From NCBI GenBank assembly GCA_019925095.2, contig CM034401.1:7351838-7415837 (forward strand): 64,000 nt of DNA, in the 5' to 3' direction. Position 1 is the first letter of the stretch. Every line of letters starts with the position of its first letter. The DNA comes from Dendrolimus kikuchii (taxonomy: Eukaryota; Arthropoda; Insecta; Lepidoptera; Lasiocampidae). The position numbers were made by a program, and so were the translations under genes. Below the pieces are notes generated by a model, which was given only the letters and a program-made list of their open reading frames with translations, ran no database searches and had not been told where the DNA came from. Below, piece by piece: positions 22,201 through 33,290 of the stretch.

Positions 22201-25200
22201 TAATTATACTGTCTGCACAATACTTGCTTTTAGAAATAATATATCCACACTGCCACCTATGTACTGTATATTGCTCTAAAATGGCAGACACAAGCCCAGT
22301 TTATATTTTTAATTAATTAATTTTACTTTTTATAATTTTCAGGGAATCAAAAGTACTTACAAGAGTTTTACAATCATGCATACTAAATGGTTTTATATTT
22401 TTATTGAGTATATTGATATTTGAATATGCCTTGCTGCCTGCAGTCAAGTACTTAATAACTGTGGTATTTGGCCACGACCCTGGTGTGGCGCATAATGTCT
22501 GGGCCTGGATGCAGCCCTTCCTCTCCATGACATTCAGAATGATATGGGTGCTACCTTTATTTTTATTGAGCAAACTGGTTAACAGTTTGTGGTTTCAAGT
22601 AAGTATCTATCTGTAAAATAGGAAGAGCCTTTATTCTTAGTTTATAATCTTGTTTCTCATTAAGACTCCATATTTTGCCAAAACCAACCTTTATAAAATC
22701 ACTATGTCTATCTATTGTATATACATTACAGCTATACATATTGAAAGAACAATGGAATGTATATGGATGAATTTTGGTAGATACAGTAGATAGGTGTGTT
22801 CTAATTGCCACTACATAAGGGTATAGTTGGATTGCATAAATAAAATAAAAGTAATGGGTGATCGCCATGCATGTAATTTTTTCATTGTAAATATATTTGT
22901 GAGGTGTCCTTAGACAGATCTTCATAAATAACATAATATTTCTAAATGAACTTTTCATTTAGGTTAATAGGTGGATAGACATTTGCATCAACATTTGTAA
23001 AAATTGTTTCCCCTCTTTAGTTGTTAACTTTGAATTAGAAAATAGGAAGATTCTCATAGAGATTAATGTCATAAAGCTTTAAAAAATTATAATAAAAATT
23101 TATTCCAACAAGATAAAGATTTTATTTTGAGTTATGAGGTATATTATACTAGTTAAACATGTTTTTAGGGTATATATTATATGTCACCATATAAAAAACA
23201 TCAAATATTTGTTTATGTAAGAATATTTTTCCTCTCCTTTTATTTATGAATATGCTTTGGTGTACAATAAAAAGTATAATTTTTATGGAATCTTACGCAC
23301 ATGTTCCTTGCTTACTGGATTGACACACTTGAAATATTAATTCTGTTATCTACTGAAAATTATTAACTAATAAAAATCAATGAAAAATTTTCAGGATATA
23401 GCAGATTCAGCTTACAGACACAGGAGAGGGCGACCCCAATTCATGTCCAGTGTCAGTAAAATAATTGCTGATTCATTATTCAGTTTGCTGGTGCAAGCTT
23501 TATTTTTAGTTCAGGTAGGTCTTATGTCTGTATTATTACAGTGTTACACTTCTAACGTACTCGAAAATAGATGGTTTGTTGTATACATTTATTTTAATAC
23601 AATGTTTGATTGTTTAATAATTATGTAAAATTTGTAAAATAACAAAAACAGGTAGAAAATTAGTTAAAACGAACATACAACCATCAAAAACTATTCTGTA
23701 TACTATATGTGGTATAATCTGTCAAAATTTTCATACATTATGGTACCTTACCAAACTACTGGTATACCATCCAATAAATATGGATTTTAAATATGTACTA
23801 TAAAGAAGTGAAATTTAATAAACGGATAAAACACTATCCCGGAAGATAAAATGACAGCCTCTGTGGTTGAGCGGGCTAAGCCTTTGCCGGCTTACCTCAC
23901 TGCAACGCAGAGGCTCCGGGTTCGATTCCTGGTATGGTAAATTTCGGAAACGAATGTTCTCCGTTAATTACTATAGTCTGGGTGTCTGGGATCGGCCCCA
24001 GAGTGATCCGTTGTATATTACCCATAACACAAGCGTAACTTGCTTAATTTGAGGATATACAGTGTGTGTGTTTGTTTGCCGATTTAAAAAAAAAAAAAAA
24101 ATGCCACAGAAGTCCAAAGTTTACTTAAGCAAAGCCTGCTAAATCTTTAGGTTAAAATATTGAAAATGCCTATGTTATCGTTTGGATATAGCAAATTTGC
24201 GATAACACTGTGCTATGTAAATACGTAACAAAATTTCAAGGTTGAATCAGCAATTTTGCATACAATTAAAATCTACCTACAATGTTTAACACAAATACGA
24301 TGTAATGCATATATAACCTAGTATGTATAATTGAAGTAAGTTAAAACGAAAAATTTAATTTAGTATATGGATTCAATGATCATTTTTGTGTAACCAAGAT
24401 GTTTTGTTATGCTCATGCGGTTATTTTAGAAGATATGGTCCTTTTCAAAACAGAAGTTCTTCACACAGTTTTGTATATAACCTTTGTGTTGTTATTGATT
24501 GGAAAGTATCCAATTTAGTAACTTGTTTTACTCGGGAATATGTATGTACTATGGTTTTTCTACACATTATTAAAAAAAAATACTCTCCAGATACACTACT
24601 AATCCATTTCTTTGGCATAATATTTTTTTAAATATTATTTTGTTTCTCCCTGCGATCAGTGGCAACTTTCTATATTTTATTTTGCAGAGTATGCTAGTCA
24701 GTATGCTACCAATCACATACATAGGAGAGCTTCTATGCTTGGTGCACATGTGCCTTTTGTACTCACTGTACTCTTTTGAATACAAGTGGTTCAACATGGG
24801 ATGGGAGCTCCATAAGCGGCTTACCTTCATTGAGTCCAATTGGCCCTATTTCTTAGGATTCGGGCTCCCTTTGGCTGTGTTGACTCAAATACCACAGTCT
24901 TATATTATCAGGTATGTTTAATTTTATTTCATAATATCAGGGTTTCTTTCATAAGGCACCAATTCTGGGTTCTGGTCTTCTTGTTTTTAGGGGACTGACC
25001 TTATATTGGTCATTGCACTGCACTATTTATTATTGTAAAGGTACTTAGTAATTAATAGACAGACTGCCTAACAAAAACACATATGTAACTTTTTTTTTTT
25101 TTTTTTTTAATTTATTTATACTATATATATACTATAACTATATTTTAAAATCGCTTTATGCGTTTTAATAAGCCCGTGGCCTTAATAAATAACTTGCATT

Positions 25201-28200
25201 GCTTCGACTTTTGGTTGAAGACACACACAGACCCTCACATATTGTAAATAATAAACTAAATTCATTCGAAAACTAATAAAACATTAAATATTACAATTGT
25301 TGCGGACAGAGAGCTCCGCGCCCCGCATACCGCCGACGCCCATAGCTCTCACAGTTAGCAGCTAAGCGTCGGACGATACAAATTTATAAGAAGCGGTCTT
25401 ACAGGCCGAAGCAACTTGCGCTCATGCACTTAATCGCATTGCTTACTTCTCTTCAAAACGACTACTACTCTCTCTGCCATTCAGCATTATACTCTCTGTT
25501 ACTCGTCTATGTATAGTTTTAAATTAATTGTAAATATGAAAATATTACGTCTAACTTAAATGATATTAATTAAAAAGATTTGTTTAAGTAGGTAGAATAG
25601 AATAGATACTTATTTTCAAAATTATTGATACGTACTTATTAAAAAAAAATCAGAATGAATCGTGCCACAGACACTTCGGGGGATTTTTTACCATCTATTC
25701 ATATGCCTCACCAATAGTTATTATGTCATAAACTCCATACAAATAATGTAAATTTTCCTACATTGGTAAGGCAAAATAATAGTTAGTTAATTACTAGTTA
25801 GTTAATCAGTTGCTGAACATTTATTTAAAATTTAACAAACGTTTATAAGTAACGCCTAAAGGGTTCAAAGCAACTCTGCACAGGGTAGATCCTTCTGTGT
25901 GATTCCGTGCTGTTTTAAAATTAATGAATGAGTAGACTTTATTGTGTATTAACAAATATAGATAACAGAAATTACAGTTAACAATACACTTCGTGTTATC
26001 GCTCTTAGCGATTAGCAACCTTTGGATGGATAAGAAGTTTGTGTGTATTACTTAAAATGTTATCTATTTTTTTACTCAATTAATTTATTGTGTTTGCTCT
26101 ATTGAGCCCTTTGATAAAACCACTAAACAGTATTAGTCTTCTTCTTCTTCTTCTTCTTCAGCCACTCTCAGTCCACTGCTGGACGTAGGCCTCCCCAAGT
26201 ACGCGCCACATATCCCGGTCTCCCGTCTTCCTCATCCAGCCCCTACCGGCGATCTTGCGCAGGTCGTCAGACCACCGGGCTGGAGGGCGTCCTACGCTAC
26301 GTTTGCCGAGACGTGGTCTCCACTCCAGGACTCGTTTGCTCCATCGGCCGTCGGTCCTGCGACAGACGTGACCGGCCCACTGCCACTTCAACTTGCTAAT
26401 TTTGCGAGCTATGTCAGTTACCTTCGTTCTCTTACGGATGTCCTCATTTCTGATTTTATCCATAAGAGAAACACCTAACATAGCTCGCTCCATAGCCCGT
26501 TGAGCGACTTTGAATTTGTGGACCAGTCCCGCTGTCAGTGTCCATGTCTCGGCACCGTATGTCATGATGGGTAGGACGCACTGCTCGAAGACTTTCGTCT
26601 TCAAGCATTGCGGAATGGTCGACGAGAAGACATGTCGAAGATTACCGAATGCTGCCCAACCTAACTGGATCCTCCTATTGGCTTCCCTCTCGAGGCCGTG
26701 TTTGCCTACCTGGATCTTTTGTCCAAGGTATACATATTCCTGCACAACCTCAAGAGGGGAACCATCGACGTTTACCGGTCTCGGCATGACATGTTCGTTG
26801 AACATGACTTTCGTCTTGTCTAAATTCATGCCGAGACCGACCCGTCGGGAGGATTCATTCAGGCTGTTCAGCATATCGGTAAGTCCCTCCAACGTCTCTG
26901 CAAAGACGACAATATCATCAGCGAAACGTAGGTGGGAGATGCGCTCGCCGTTGATGTTGATGCCCCGTTCATTCCATTCCAGAGTTTTGAAGACATCCTC
27001 CATCGCGTTGGTGAACAGTTTCGGGGATATGACATCCCCCTGTCTCACCCCGCGACGTAGAGGTATAGGCTTCGCCCTCCGGTCCTGGATCTGAACGGTC
27101 ATTGTTGCGGCATCATACAGACATCTCAACACCTCGATGTATCGCCAATCGATACGGCATCTCTGCAGAGACTCTAGAACAGCCCAAGTTTCGATAGAGT
27201 CGAAGGCTTTTTCGTAGTCCACAAATGCCATACACAGCGGCTGATTATACTCCTCGGTCTTCTGTATAATCTGCCGAACAGTATGGATGTGGTCTACGGT
27301 GCTGTAGCCTTTTCGAAACCCAGCCTGTTCCGGTGGTTGGAACTCGTCAAGTCTTCTGGCGAGACGATTCGTGATGACCCTCGAAAACAACTTGTAGACG
27401 TGGCTCAAGAGTGAGATGGGTCTATAGTTCTTCAAGAGGGTCTTATCACCCTTCTTGAAGAACAAGACCACCGCACTCTTGGTCCACGCCCTTGGCACAG
27501 TGCCCCGGAGGATAACGGAATTAAAGAGCTCCGCTAAAGCCTTCAGGATTGGGATCCCTCCCGCTTTGAGGAGCTCAGTTGTAATACCGTCGTCCCCCGG
27601 AGCCCTGCCATTTTTAAGTTGCCCGAGTGCCGTCCTAATCTCGCCAATGTCGACCTCCGGGATATCTTCCGTATAGTGGCGCGTGAGTGGTGCACGTGGA
27701 TCATTAGCGCCTTGAACCGAAGGTCTTTCCGCCCGCGAAGAATACAATCGCCCGTAGAACCGTTCCACCTCCGCTAGGATCTCAGAGTGAGACGTAAGCT
27801 CCCTGCCATCTGCTGTCCTCACTTTTGCAAGATGGCTTCTCCCCAATGGTTTTAAGAAAACTTTGGACCCCCTATTCTGCTCTATAGCAGCCTGAATGGC
27901 TCGCGTGTTTGAGCAGCGGAGGTCCCGTCTTACAAGTTTTCTTATCCGTTTAGAGAGAGCCCTATGCTCCGGTGAGGCAAAAAGAGTAGATGGCATCTCA
28001 CGTCTCATCCTCATGAGATCCAAGGTTTCGGTGGAGAGTTCAGAGCGTTTGCTTCTTCGCATAGGTGGAAAGTGCCTTCGGCCCAGCTCTCGCATTGTTT
28101 TCACCACGTTGTCGGTTATCTCGTCAACATCGCCAGTGGTTTCCAGCGATTCGAACCGATTTTGCAGTTCCAGCTGGAACTGTTCGGACCCTAAAATAAT

Positions 28201-31200
28201 CTGGGGCGGCGTAGGTCGGAGATTAGACTTTATCAGGCGGAGTCTTTCAGCTTTGAAGTCGATATTTAGAGTGCCTCGTACAAGTCGGTGGTCACTGCCG
28301 GTATTAAACCTGTTGACCACTGAGACATCTCTAAATATGTGCTTCTTGTCCGCCATGATAAAGTCTATCTCGTTCTTTGTCACAGTATCGGGGCTCTGCC
28401 AGGTCCACCTCCTTTGGAGCTTCTTCTTGTAGAACGAATTCATCAAGAAGAGCCCCTGCATTTCGAGGAAGTTGACCAGCATTTGCCCCCTGTGATTTCG
28501 GCGCCCCAAGCCATAAGGTCCGATTTTCGGTTCGTCGCATTCTTGTACTCCCACTTTGGCGTTGAAGTCCCCCATAACAACGTTGTAGTGTGCGGAGGTC
28601 GTCCCATGTATGGCTTTAGTGATATCCTCATACATGGCCTCAACCTCCTCGTCAGGGTGTGCCGAGGTCGGCGCATATACCTGTATCACCTTCAGGGAGT
28701 ACCTGTTGGTGAGTTTTAGTACTAGGTACGCTACCCGGTTCGACACACTGCTGACTTCCACAACGTTGTTAACGAGGGACTTGTTGACAAGAAAACCGAC
28801 ACCACCCTGGGAGGCCTTATCACCTTCTCGGAAGTAGAGCAAGTGCCCGGACTCCAGGGTTATAGTATCCTCCCCCTCTCTTCGGACTTCAGATAACCCT
28901 AGAATGTGCCATTTGATATGACTTAACTCTACTTCCAATTCCGCGAGGTGATTATCCAGCCTGATCGTGCGTCCATTGTACGTTGCCAGTGTCAGTTGGT
29001 TACGTTGGCAGCCTCCCGTAACCCGGAGATTTCTAGCACCCTCCTCCCCGTAGTTACCCCGACCGCTGCCGTAGCCGGGACTAGCGGGGCCGCCGGGAAC
29101 TAAGGGCCATGGTCTATGTATGCGTTTCATGTTTGGGGGAAATGCCATAGTCACCACGCTTGGCATGCGGGTTGGTGACCGCAGTACCGGCTTACTCGCA
29201 TCGGAGACGCTGCTGCCCGAGTCCGATCAGGGGATTTATGTAAGCCGGATTTCTGTTGATGGTTATACCGCCATCGATCGGTCGTCAGAGCCTCGTTAGT
29301 TGGCGGCAGGGAGTACCGCGGGCAGGTGAGGTTGACGTTTGGGTTGCTAGTTGGATTTCGCACACCCCTTACCCCCCTAAACAGTATTAGTAGGCTAAAT
29401 AAAACTTTAACAATACTCGTTGACACTTGACATCTTTGTCTTCCGTGATCACGGCCACTGAAAAGTGGCCGAAACATCGGAAAAACCAAAATCAAATAAA
29501 ATTACCGCGCTTAAAACCGTTAAAACGTAGTTTTATTAACTAAACAGTATTGTTCTGACATAATCTTTCTTCATAAGATATCATGTAGTTTAGCAGCTCA
29601 CGATTGTTTATAACTAGCTGTGGTTCCCACTTCGTTCAAACCGTGACCAATATATTGAAATATAATATATACGAAAAATTAGGTTAAAATTCCTGTTTTA
29701 ATCCTTGAAATTTTCATTAAAATCAGTTCAGTTGTTTCTGAACCTATATAAGTCGAACTTTCAGTCAAACGAAAAATCTGAAATCGATCATTTATGATTA
29801 CGTCATAGTAATAGCATAAACGTTACATGAAAAATTATCTAACAAATGGTGAATAAGGTTCAAAAATTTGTTTCGTAGTTTAGGAGGAGTTCTCGGATAA
29901 ACAGACAGACAGCCAAATGCAGAGTGCTACTTTGTTTTATATTATGTAAATATATAATACTCCACTTTTTGTTTCAGCGGTTGTGTTTTTTCCATATTTT
30001 TCCCGGTATTTATTTTGAGCGGCAACGAAGCCACACCAGTCTTAGGAAAGTGAGTACTACAACTAACCTAAATCTAAATTAATAACATCAAGTATTGCGT
30101 GAAGGTACGGACAGATGCGGCAAATAAATTGACCATATCGAATACAAAATTAGAATCCGTAACTACAATGGCGGTCTTAACATGGTTTCTGGCTAAGAAG
30201 CGTGGTTTGATTAAATGGCCTGAAAACTGCGTAAATATACGTAATCTATATATAATTGAAATATAATCCACGTATAAAGTGACTAATCACGATATCTCAG
30301 AAACTATATTACCTAGAGACTTGAAACTTGGCATGGACCTTCCTTTCGCCAAGTAAAGGTCAGCTAAGAACGGATTTTACGGCACGCGAAGGAGGCGGGT
30401 ATCAGCTAGTTGTATTATAAAGCCGGTGCCTTGTTGTGTAGTTGCAATTTTTTTCCGCAATTTCCCTTTAACATTATTTTATTCGCGGAGTTGACCAGTT
30501 TTGATTTGACATTTATTTGGAGATAGCCAAATTTGAACAAACTTATAAATAAAGGTTTTATTTAGGGGGGAAGGCCAAGGTTCCATAGATTGGGTTTTTC
30601 TCAGTTCGGGCTCCTGTCTCCCTCTACTTAGCTTTGTAACTCTTCATATTTTGTAATAACTTTAAATTTAAATCATATATGTAATTATTTATAGCATTTT
30701 TATTATTACGCAAACAGATTTTGTTACTTTTAGTATTTAAGGGAGAAAATAAATAAGCATTCATTATTATTTTCATAGTGGAGATGATGATTATTGACCT
30801 TGAGTTTCGTTTTTAATCAAAACTAAAAAAATGTTATTTAAGAAGTTCGCCACGTTTTAACGTCCGCACGTTTTTTTTTATTATAAAACTGGCAAATGAT
30901 CCACTTATGGCCAGTCCTATATCTTACTGACCGTTCCATTGCCTTGCTATTGGCAAATTGCAAAATTCAACCAAATGTAGGGCAAGTGAATGAATAGTAA
31001 GATATAGAAACGGCTCATTAATGGATAGTGGTTACTGTTGTGTAGACTTTATGATGGGATAGAGGGGATGGGATTAGAGGAAGGGGAAGTGTGCCATCGG
31101 AACTCTCACTCATCGCACAAAACACGATAAGGTCAAGTTTATCTGTTTCACACGGATTTTCTGTGAGATTGTGGTATCACACCGATTGTGTCAGTCCTAT

Positions 31201-32443
31201 AAGCTATAATCACAATGATTCAAGCATAGCTCTATCAAGTCATTTTCCTTTCCCTAATGTGTTTTAAACCGTCGTAGTTTAGTGACTAGCGCACGCGTCC
31301 GAAACTCAAAGGGCGCTCGAATACTGGCCGGAAAAGCATGCACCACTTAGGTAGTTTTCTGAGCTAATGAGCACATTGTTATAATACAATTACGACGAAT
31401 TAAAATATCGTGATGAAACCTGCACATCGAGATAACCGATGTCTCAAACCCTCCAATCCGCTTTCGACAAGCGTCATGGGTACGCTGTCCATTATGAATG
31501 GGAGGCCTGAGCTGAGCAGTGCGACATTTATGGGCTGTTATTAATATATTACTAGGATATGCCCGCGACTTCGTCCACGCTTGACTAGAAATTCCCGGGA
31601 CACAAAGTAGGGCAACATTTAAATAAAGAATTAAGATATCGTTTTAATAGAAACTGTGTCGGAATAAGCTAATTTCCAAACATCCGAAAATCTTCAAACC
31701 GCAAAATCCCGCGGGATTCCCAGGATAACAAGTGGCGCATAGTTTAAATCTAAGAATTAGATGTCGATCAGCGTAAACCGCTTTGAAACCGGCCCAGTAG
31801 TTTTTACGTCAATCCCAAAAAGCAGACAAACCGACACACAGATAAACAGACAAGAAATATAAAAAAAACATCGTGTCCTCTATCGTTTATATCGTCTATT
31901 CCAGTTTTTTTTAAATAGCTTCAATGTACCGACACAGCATGTTTTGAATTTTATAATATAGATAATAAGCAGGTGTGCCCTGACAGTTACTGCTACTTAT
32001 ACGCCGGAAGTCATTAATTCTCGAATCATAGTTATCTCATATCATGTATTGCTTTGCTTAACTTGTATCTACATTGTCAGAAACGCTCGAAAGCTTCGGC
32101 ATAATTCTGACTAATATTATACGAATGCGAGTTTATTTGTTACGCTTTTTCCTCGGAACTAAACACAAAACCATATCGAAATCGGCCCAGTAGTTTTTAC
32201 GTGAATCTCGCACAAACGGACAAACCTAAAAAAAACATCGTTTTTATAGTCTATTAGAGTTGTTTATTTTTAAATACCTTTAATGTACAGACAGGGCATG
32301 TTTAATATTGTAGATAATGTGTTTTAATGTTTTCTTTCAGCGAGTATCCACTAAGACTGTTCTCACCCGTGGTCGCGATATCGAACGGGATGTTCCGATT
32401 CGTGCGACAAAGCGCCGAAGCAGTAACACAGAGGAATAGATGA
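19258..32443 (+). CDS. EI24: EI24/PIG8-family ER membrane protein, 7 coding exons, 315 aa
   Basis: Homologue of EI24 (PIG8), an ER multi-pass protein linked in animals to autophagy and apoptosis control. Coding exons: 19258-19272, 19349-19506, 22343-22598, 23395-23514, 24688-24911, 29978-30049, 32341-32443. All junctions are GT-AG and in phase, giving 315 residues (human EI24 is about 340). The first exon encodes only five residues (MESVT), and joining it to the next reproduces the human-like N terminus (then [12 protein letters not shown]). Family landmarks are [11 protein letters not shown] (58 on), a hydrophobic pair around residues 66-142 ending [25 protein letters not shown] and [20 protein letters not shown] (144-183), [14 protein letters not shown] and [16 protein letters not shown] (184-257), and [20 protein letters not shown] near the C terminus. 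Intron 5 holds the RTE and Penelope insertions; intron 6 holds a SINE and a Helitron. The symbol is by homology only. Confidence 0.93.
20635..20710. repeat. Stem-loop repeat, 30-nt arms, in EI24 intron 2
   Basis: Arms 20635-20664 and 20681-20710 pair with about 3 mismatches in 30, around a 16-nt loop. The right arm reads aagcctactaacattctcta. A related stem-loop sits at 43190-43252, so this is a small fold-back repeat family or an unusual hairpin RNA candidate. Confidence 0.6.
21854..22002 (-). mobile_element. tRNA-derived SINE, family 2, minus-strand copy
   Basis: This is the reverse-complement match to the SINE at 23850-24102: aaatttaccatggtaggaat, then caaacccgg (B-box complement), gcctctgtgttccactg, and agcctgttcaac (A-box complement). 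It has lost the middle of the body. It lies in EI24 intron 2. Confidence 0.6.
23850..24102 (+). mobile_element. tRNA-derived SINE, family 2, with poly-A tail
   Basis: The tRNA-like head has an A box (tggttgagcgggctaag, 23864-23880) and a B box (ggttcgattcc, 23919-23929), spaced as in a tRNA with a long variable arm (Leu/Ser type). A ~130-bp tRNA-unrelated body and a 15-nt A tract follow. It lies in EI24 intron 4. It is not a functional tRNA gene, because the acceptor stem does not close. Confidence 0.75.
25935..26020 (-). mobile_element. Jockey-like LINE 3' end fragment
   Basis: The sequence gactttattgtgtattaaca and, downstream, tatcgctcttagcgattagcaacc are the reverse of the common 'agcgataaggccgcc' 3' tail family seen at 7645 and elsewhere. 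It lies in EI24 intron 5. Confidence 0.4.
26138..29376 (-). mobile_element. Full-length RTE-clade retrotransposon with intact ORF
   Basis: A complete non-LTR element of 3239 bp inside EI24 intron 5, on the opposite strand. It has a ~210-bp 5' UTR, one ORF (26158-29166) and a (GAA)n 3' tail that begins at the stop codon. Flanking copies of ctaaacagtattagt at 26123-26137 and 29377-29391 form a perfect 15-bp target-site duplication. The short GC-rich ORF with no decay contrasts with the AT-rich host DNA and suggests a recent insertion. Confidence 0.93.
26158..29166 (-). CDS. RTE endonuclease-reverse transcriptase, 1002 aa, uninterrupted
   Basis: Polyprotein of an RTE-clade non-LTR retrotransposon. 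An N-terminal apurinic-type endonuclease (residues ~50-300; [38 protein letters not shown]) nicks the target. The reverse transcriptase (~510-760) shows [55 protein letters not shown] and the catalytic [13 protein letters not shown]-terminal region (about 830-1002; [49 protein letters not shown]) is typical of the clade. All catalytic motifs are present and there is no stop or frameshift. The start ATG (29164-29166) is the first in frame; the motif-bearing part begins about 50 codons in, so an internal start is possible. The 13-kb fragment (12948-13232) is a decayed relative. Confidence 0.93.
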   Translation of the reverse strand: MPSVVTMAFPPNMKRIHRPWPLVPGGPASPGYGSGRGNYGEEGARNLRVTGGCQRNQLTLATYNGRTIRLDNHLAELEVELSHIKWHILGLSEVRREGEDTITLESGHLLYFREGDKASQGGVGFLVNKSLVNNVVEVSSVSNRVAYLVLKLTNRYSLKVIQVYAPTSAHPDEEVEAMYEDITKAIHGTTSAHYNVVMGDFNAKVGVQECDEPKIGPYGLGRRNHRGQMLVNFLEMQGLFLMNSFYKKKLQRRWTWQSPDTVTKNEIDFIMADKKHIFRDVSVVNRFNTGSDHRLVRGTLNIDFKAERLRLIKSNLRPTPPQIILGSEQFQLELQNRFESLETTGDVDEITDNVVKTMRELGRRHFPPMRRSKRSELSTETLDLMRMRREMPSTLFASPEHRALSKRIRKLVRRDLRCSNTRAIQAAIEQNRGSKVFLKPLGRSHLAKVRTADGRELTSHSEILAEVERFYGRLYSSRAERPSVQGANDPRAPLTRHYTEDIPEVDIGEIRTALGQLKNGRAPGDDGITTELLKAGGIPILKALAELFNSVILRGTVPRAWTKSAVVLFFKKGDKTLLKNYRPISLLSHVYKLFSRVITNRLARRLDEFQPPEQAGFRKGYSTVDHIHTVRQIIQKTEEYNQPLCMAFVDYEKAFDSIETWAVLESLQRCRIDWRYIEVLRCLYDAATMTVQIQDRRAKPIPLRRGVRQGDVISPKLFTNAMEDVFKTLEWNERGININGERISHLRFADDIVVFAETLEGLTDMLNSLNESSRRVGLGMNLDKTKVMFNEHVMPRPVNVDGSPLEVVQEYVYLGQKIQVGKHGLEREANRRIQLGWAAFGNLRHVFSSTIPQCLKTKVFEQCVLPIMTYGAETWTLTAGLVHKFKVAQRAMERAMLGVSLMDKIRNEDIRKRTKVTDIARKISKLKWQWAGHVCRRTDGRWSKRVLEWRPRLGKRSVGRPPARWSDDLRKIAGRGWMRKTGDRDMWRVLGEAYVQQWTESG
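29390..29538 (+). mobile_element. Penelope-like 3' terminal fragment (149 bp)
   Basis: This is almost identical to the reverse complement of 17756-17906, so it is the 3' terminus of the same Penelope-like family, here on the plus strand. It is bounded by the 13-bp direct repeat actaaacagtatt: 29539-29551 on the right and, across the later RTE insertion, 26122-26134 on the left. It therefore inserted first, and the RTE later entered at its left edge. It includes the stem-loop at 29452-29473 discussed as hammerhead-like. Confidence 0.8.
31271..31551 (+). mobile_element. tRNA-derived SINE, family 1, copy 2
   Basis: It matches 2339-2640 along its length (gtagtttagtgactagcgca head, ctgcacatcgagataaccga, atttatgggctgttattaat tail). 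The B box is degraded (gcgctcgaatac), so internal transcription is unlikely. It lies in EI24 intron 6 and abuts the Helitron end at 31552. Confidence 0.7.
31552..31962 (-). mobile_element. Non-autonomous Helitron-like element (411 bp)
   Basis: On the minus strand it starts TCTATATTATAAAATTC after an A and ends gcgggcatatcCTAG before a T. It shares internal units ('cccgcgggattcccaggata', 'cggcccagtagtttttacgt') with the element at 3499-4002. There are no ORFs. It lies in EI24 intron 6. A partial relative occupies about 32115-32320, just before the last EI24 exon. Confidence 0.55.
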
Positions 32444-32760
32444 TAGCTATCCAATATTTATTTTAAGGAGCTACTTATATGGAGTTTGCGGTTTCGCTCG
32501 CGCATTACCACATTTTTGAAGATATAAAGTTGACAAAATTTACTTACAATAGATTACAGAAATCGTAACAAAAAAAATTACGAATGTTTCACGAAAAGCA
32601 GTTTTGATTCAAACTAGGTTTCATACATAATAGTACATTATGGTACTAGTGTGTAACATTGGTGATTACCGCCGAGGCGCCATTGAGACTCGAGCCGTAG
32701 GCGAGGGTCTTAAGAGAGCCGAGGACGGTAATCATCAATACACACGTGTATCATACGACG
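32444..32760. other. EI24 3' flank with imperfect hairpin repeat
   Basis: This is presumably 3' UTR and downstream DNA; no certain polyadenylation signal is placed. The segment 32663-32740 contains inverted attaccg/cggtaat ends around gcgccattgagactcgagcc and looks like a dispersed lepidopteran repeat rather than a gene. Confidence 0.35.
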
Positions 32761-33126
32761 TTTTTCAACACACTTGTGAATAAAATAACAACAAAAACTC
32801 ATTTTATTTAGTAGATAAAAAAAAGTTATATATGAGTGAAAGTTTTATTTAATAAACACGTACGAGTTAAAATTATCTATTTAAATAAGAAGTTGCATGA
32901 AATGAGCAAGCAATAGGAACATTAATTTATTTGTTCTATAGAACACGATCTTTTTTTTTAATAAAAACTTTTTTAAGAACAAAGCAACTCAACCAATAAA
33001 ATAAAAAAAAAAATCTATAACTCACTAGTGAGTTATAATGTTTTTTACTCACAGTTTGATAATGGGTGTCATTCTGTGCCTAATTGCGGTGACCATAGAG
33101 CCTCTTTATGAGCAAGTGTGTTGAAA
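32761..33126. mobile_element. MITE-like repeat with tttttcaacacactt ends
   Basis: The left end tttttcaacacacttgtg and right end caagtgtgttgaaaaa are inverted copies (about 17 bp) bounding ~366 bp of non-coding AT-rich DNA. The target duplication is unclear, because the flanks are A/T runs. Confidence 0.45.
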
Positions 33127-33165
33127 AAAATTTTTTTTTTCCTATCAATTAATTTTTATCTACAT

Positions 33166-33290
33166 AGAATAGAATATACTTTATTGAACAAAAATGCTAC
33201 ATAAAATGAAGAAGATTAATATACAAGTACAATCGGCGCCGGCGGTCTTATCGCCCATGGCGATTTCTTCCAGACAACCTTTGAATGGAA
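33166..33290 (-). mobile_element. Jockey-like LINE 3' end fragment
   Basis: It begins agaatagaatatactttatt and contains ggcggtcttatcgcccatgg and gcgatttcttccagacaacc. This is the same 3' tail family as at 9262 and 38578. Confidence 0.5.

Noticed and set aside
23864..23929. Possible tRNA gene (A and B boxes present)
   Set aside because: The acceptor stem does not close, and a SINE body with a poly-A tail follows, so it is a tRNA-derived SINE.
26510..28837. Several open frames of 70-190 codons on the plus strand
   Set aside because: They are antisense shadows of the intact RTE ORF on the minus strand, with no domain of their own.
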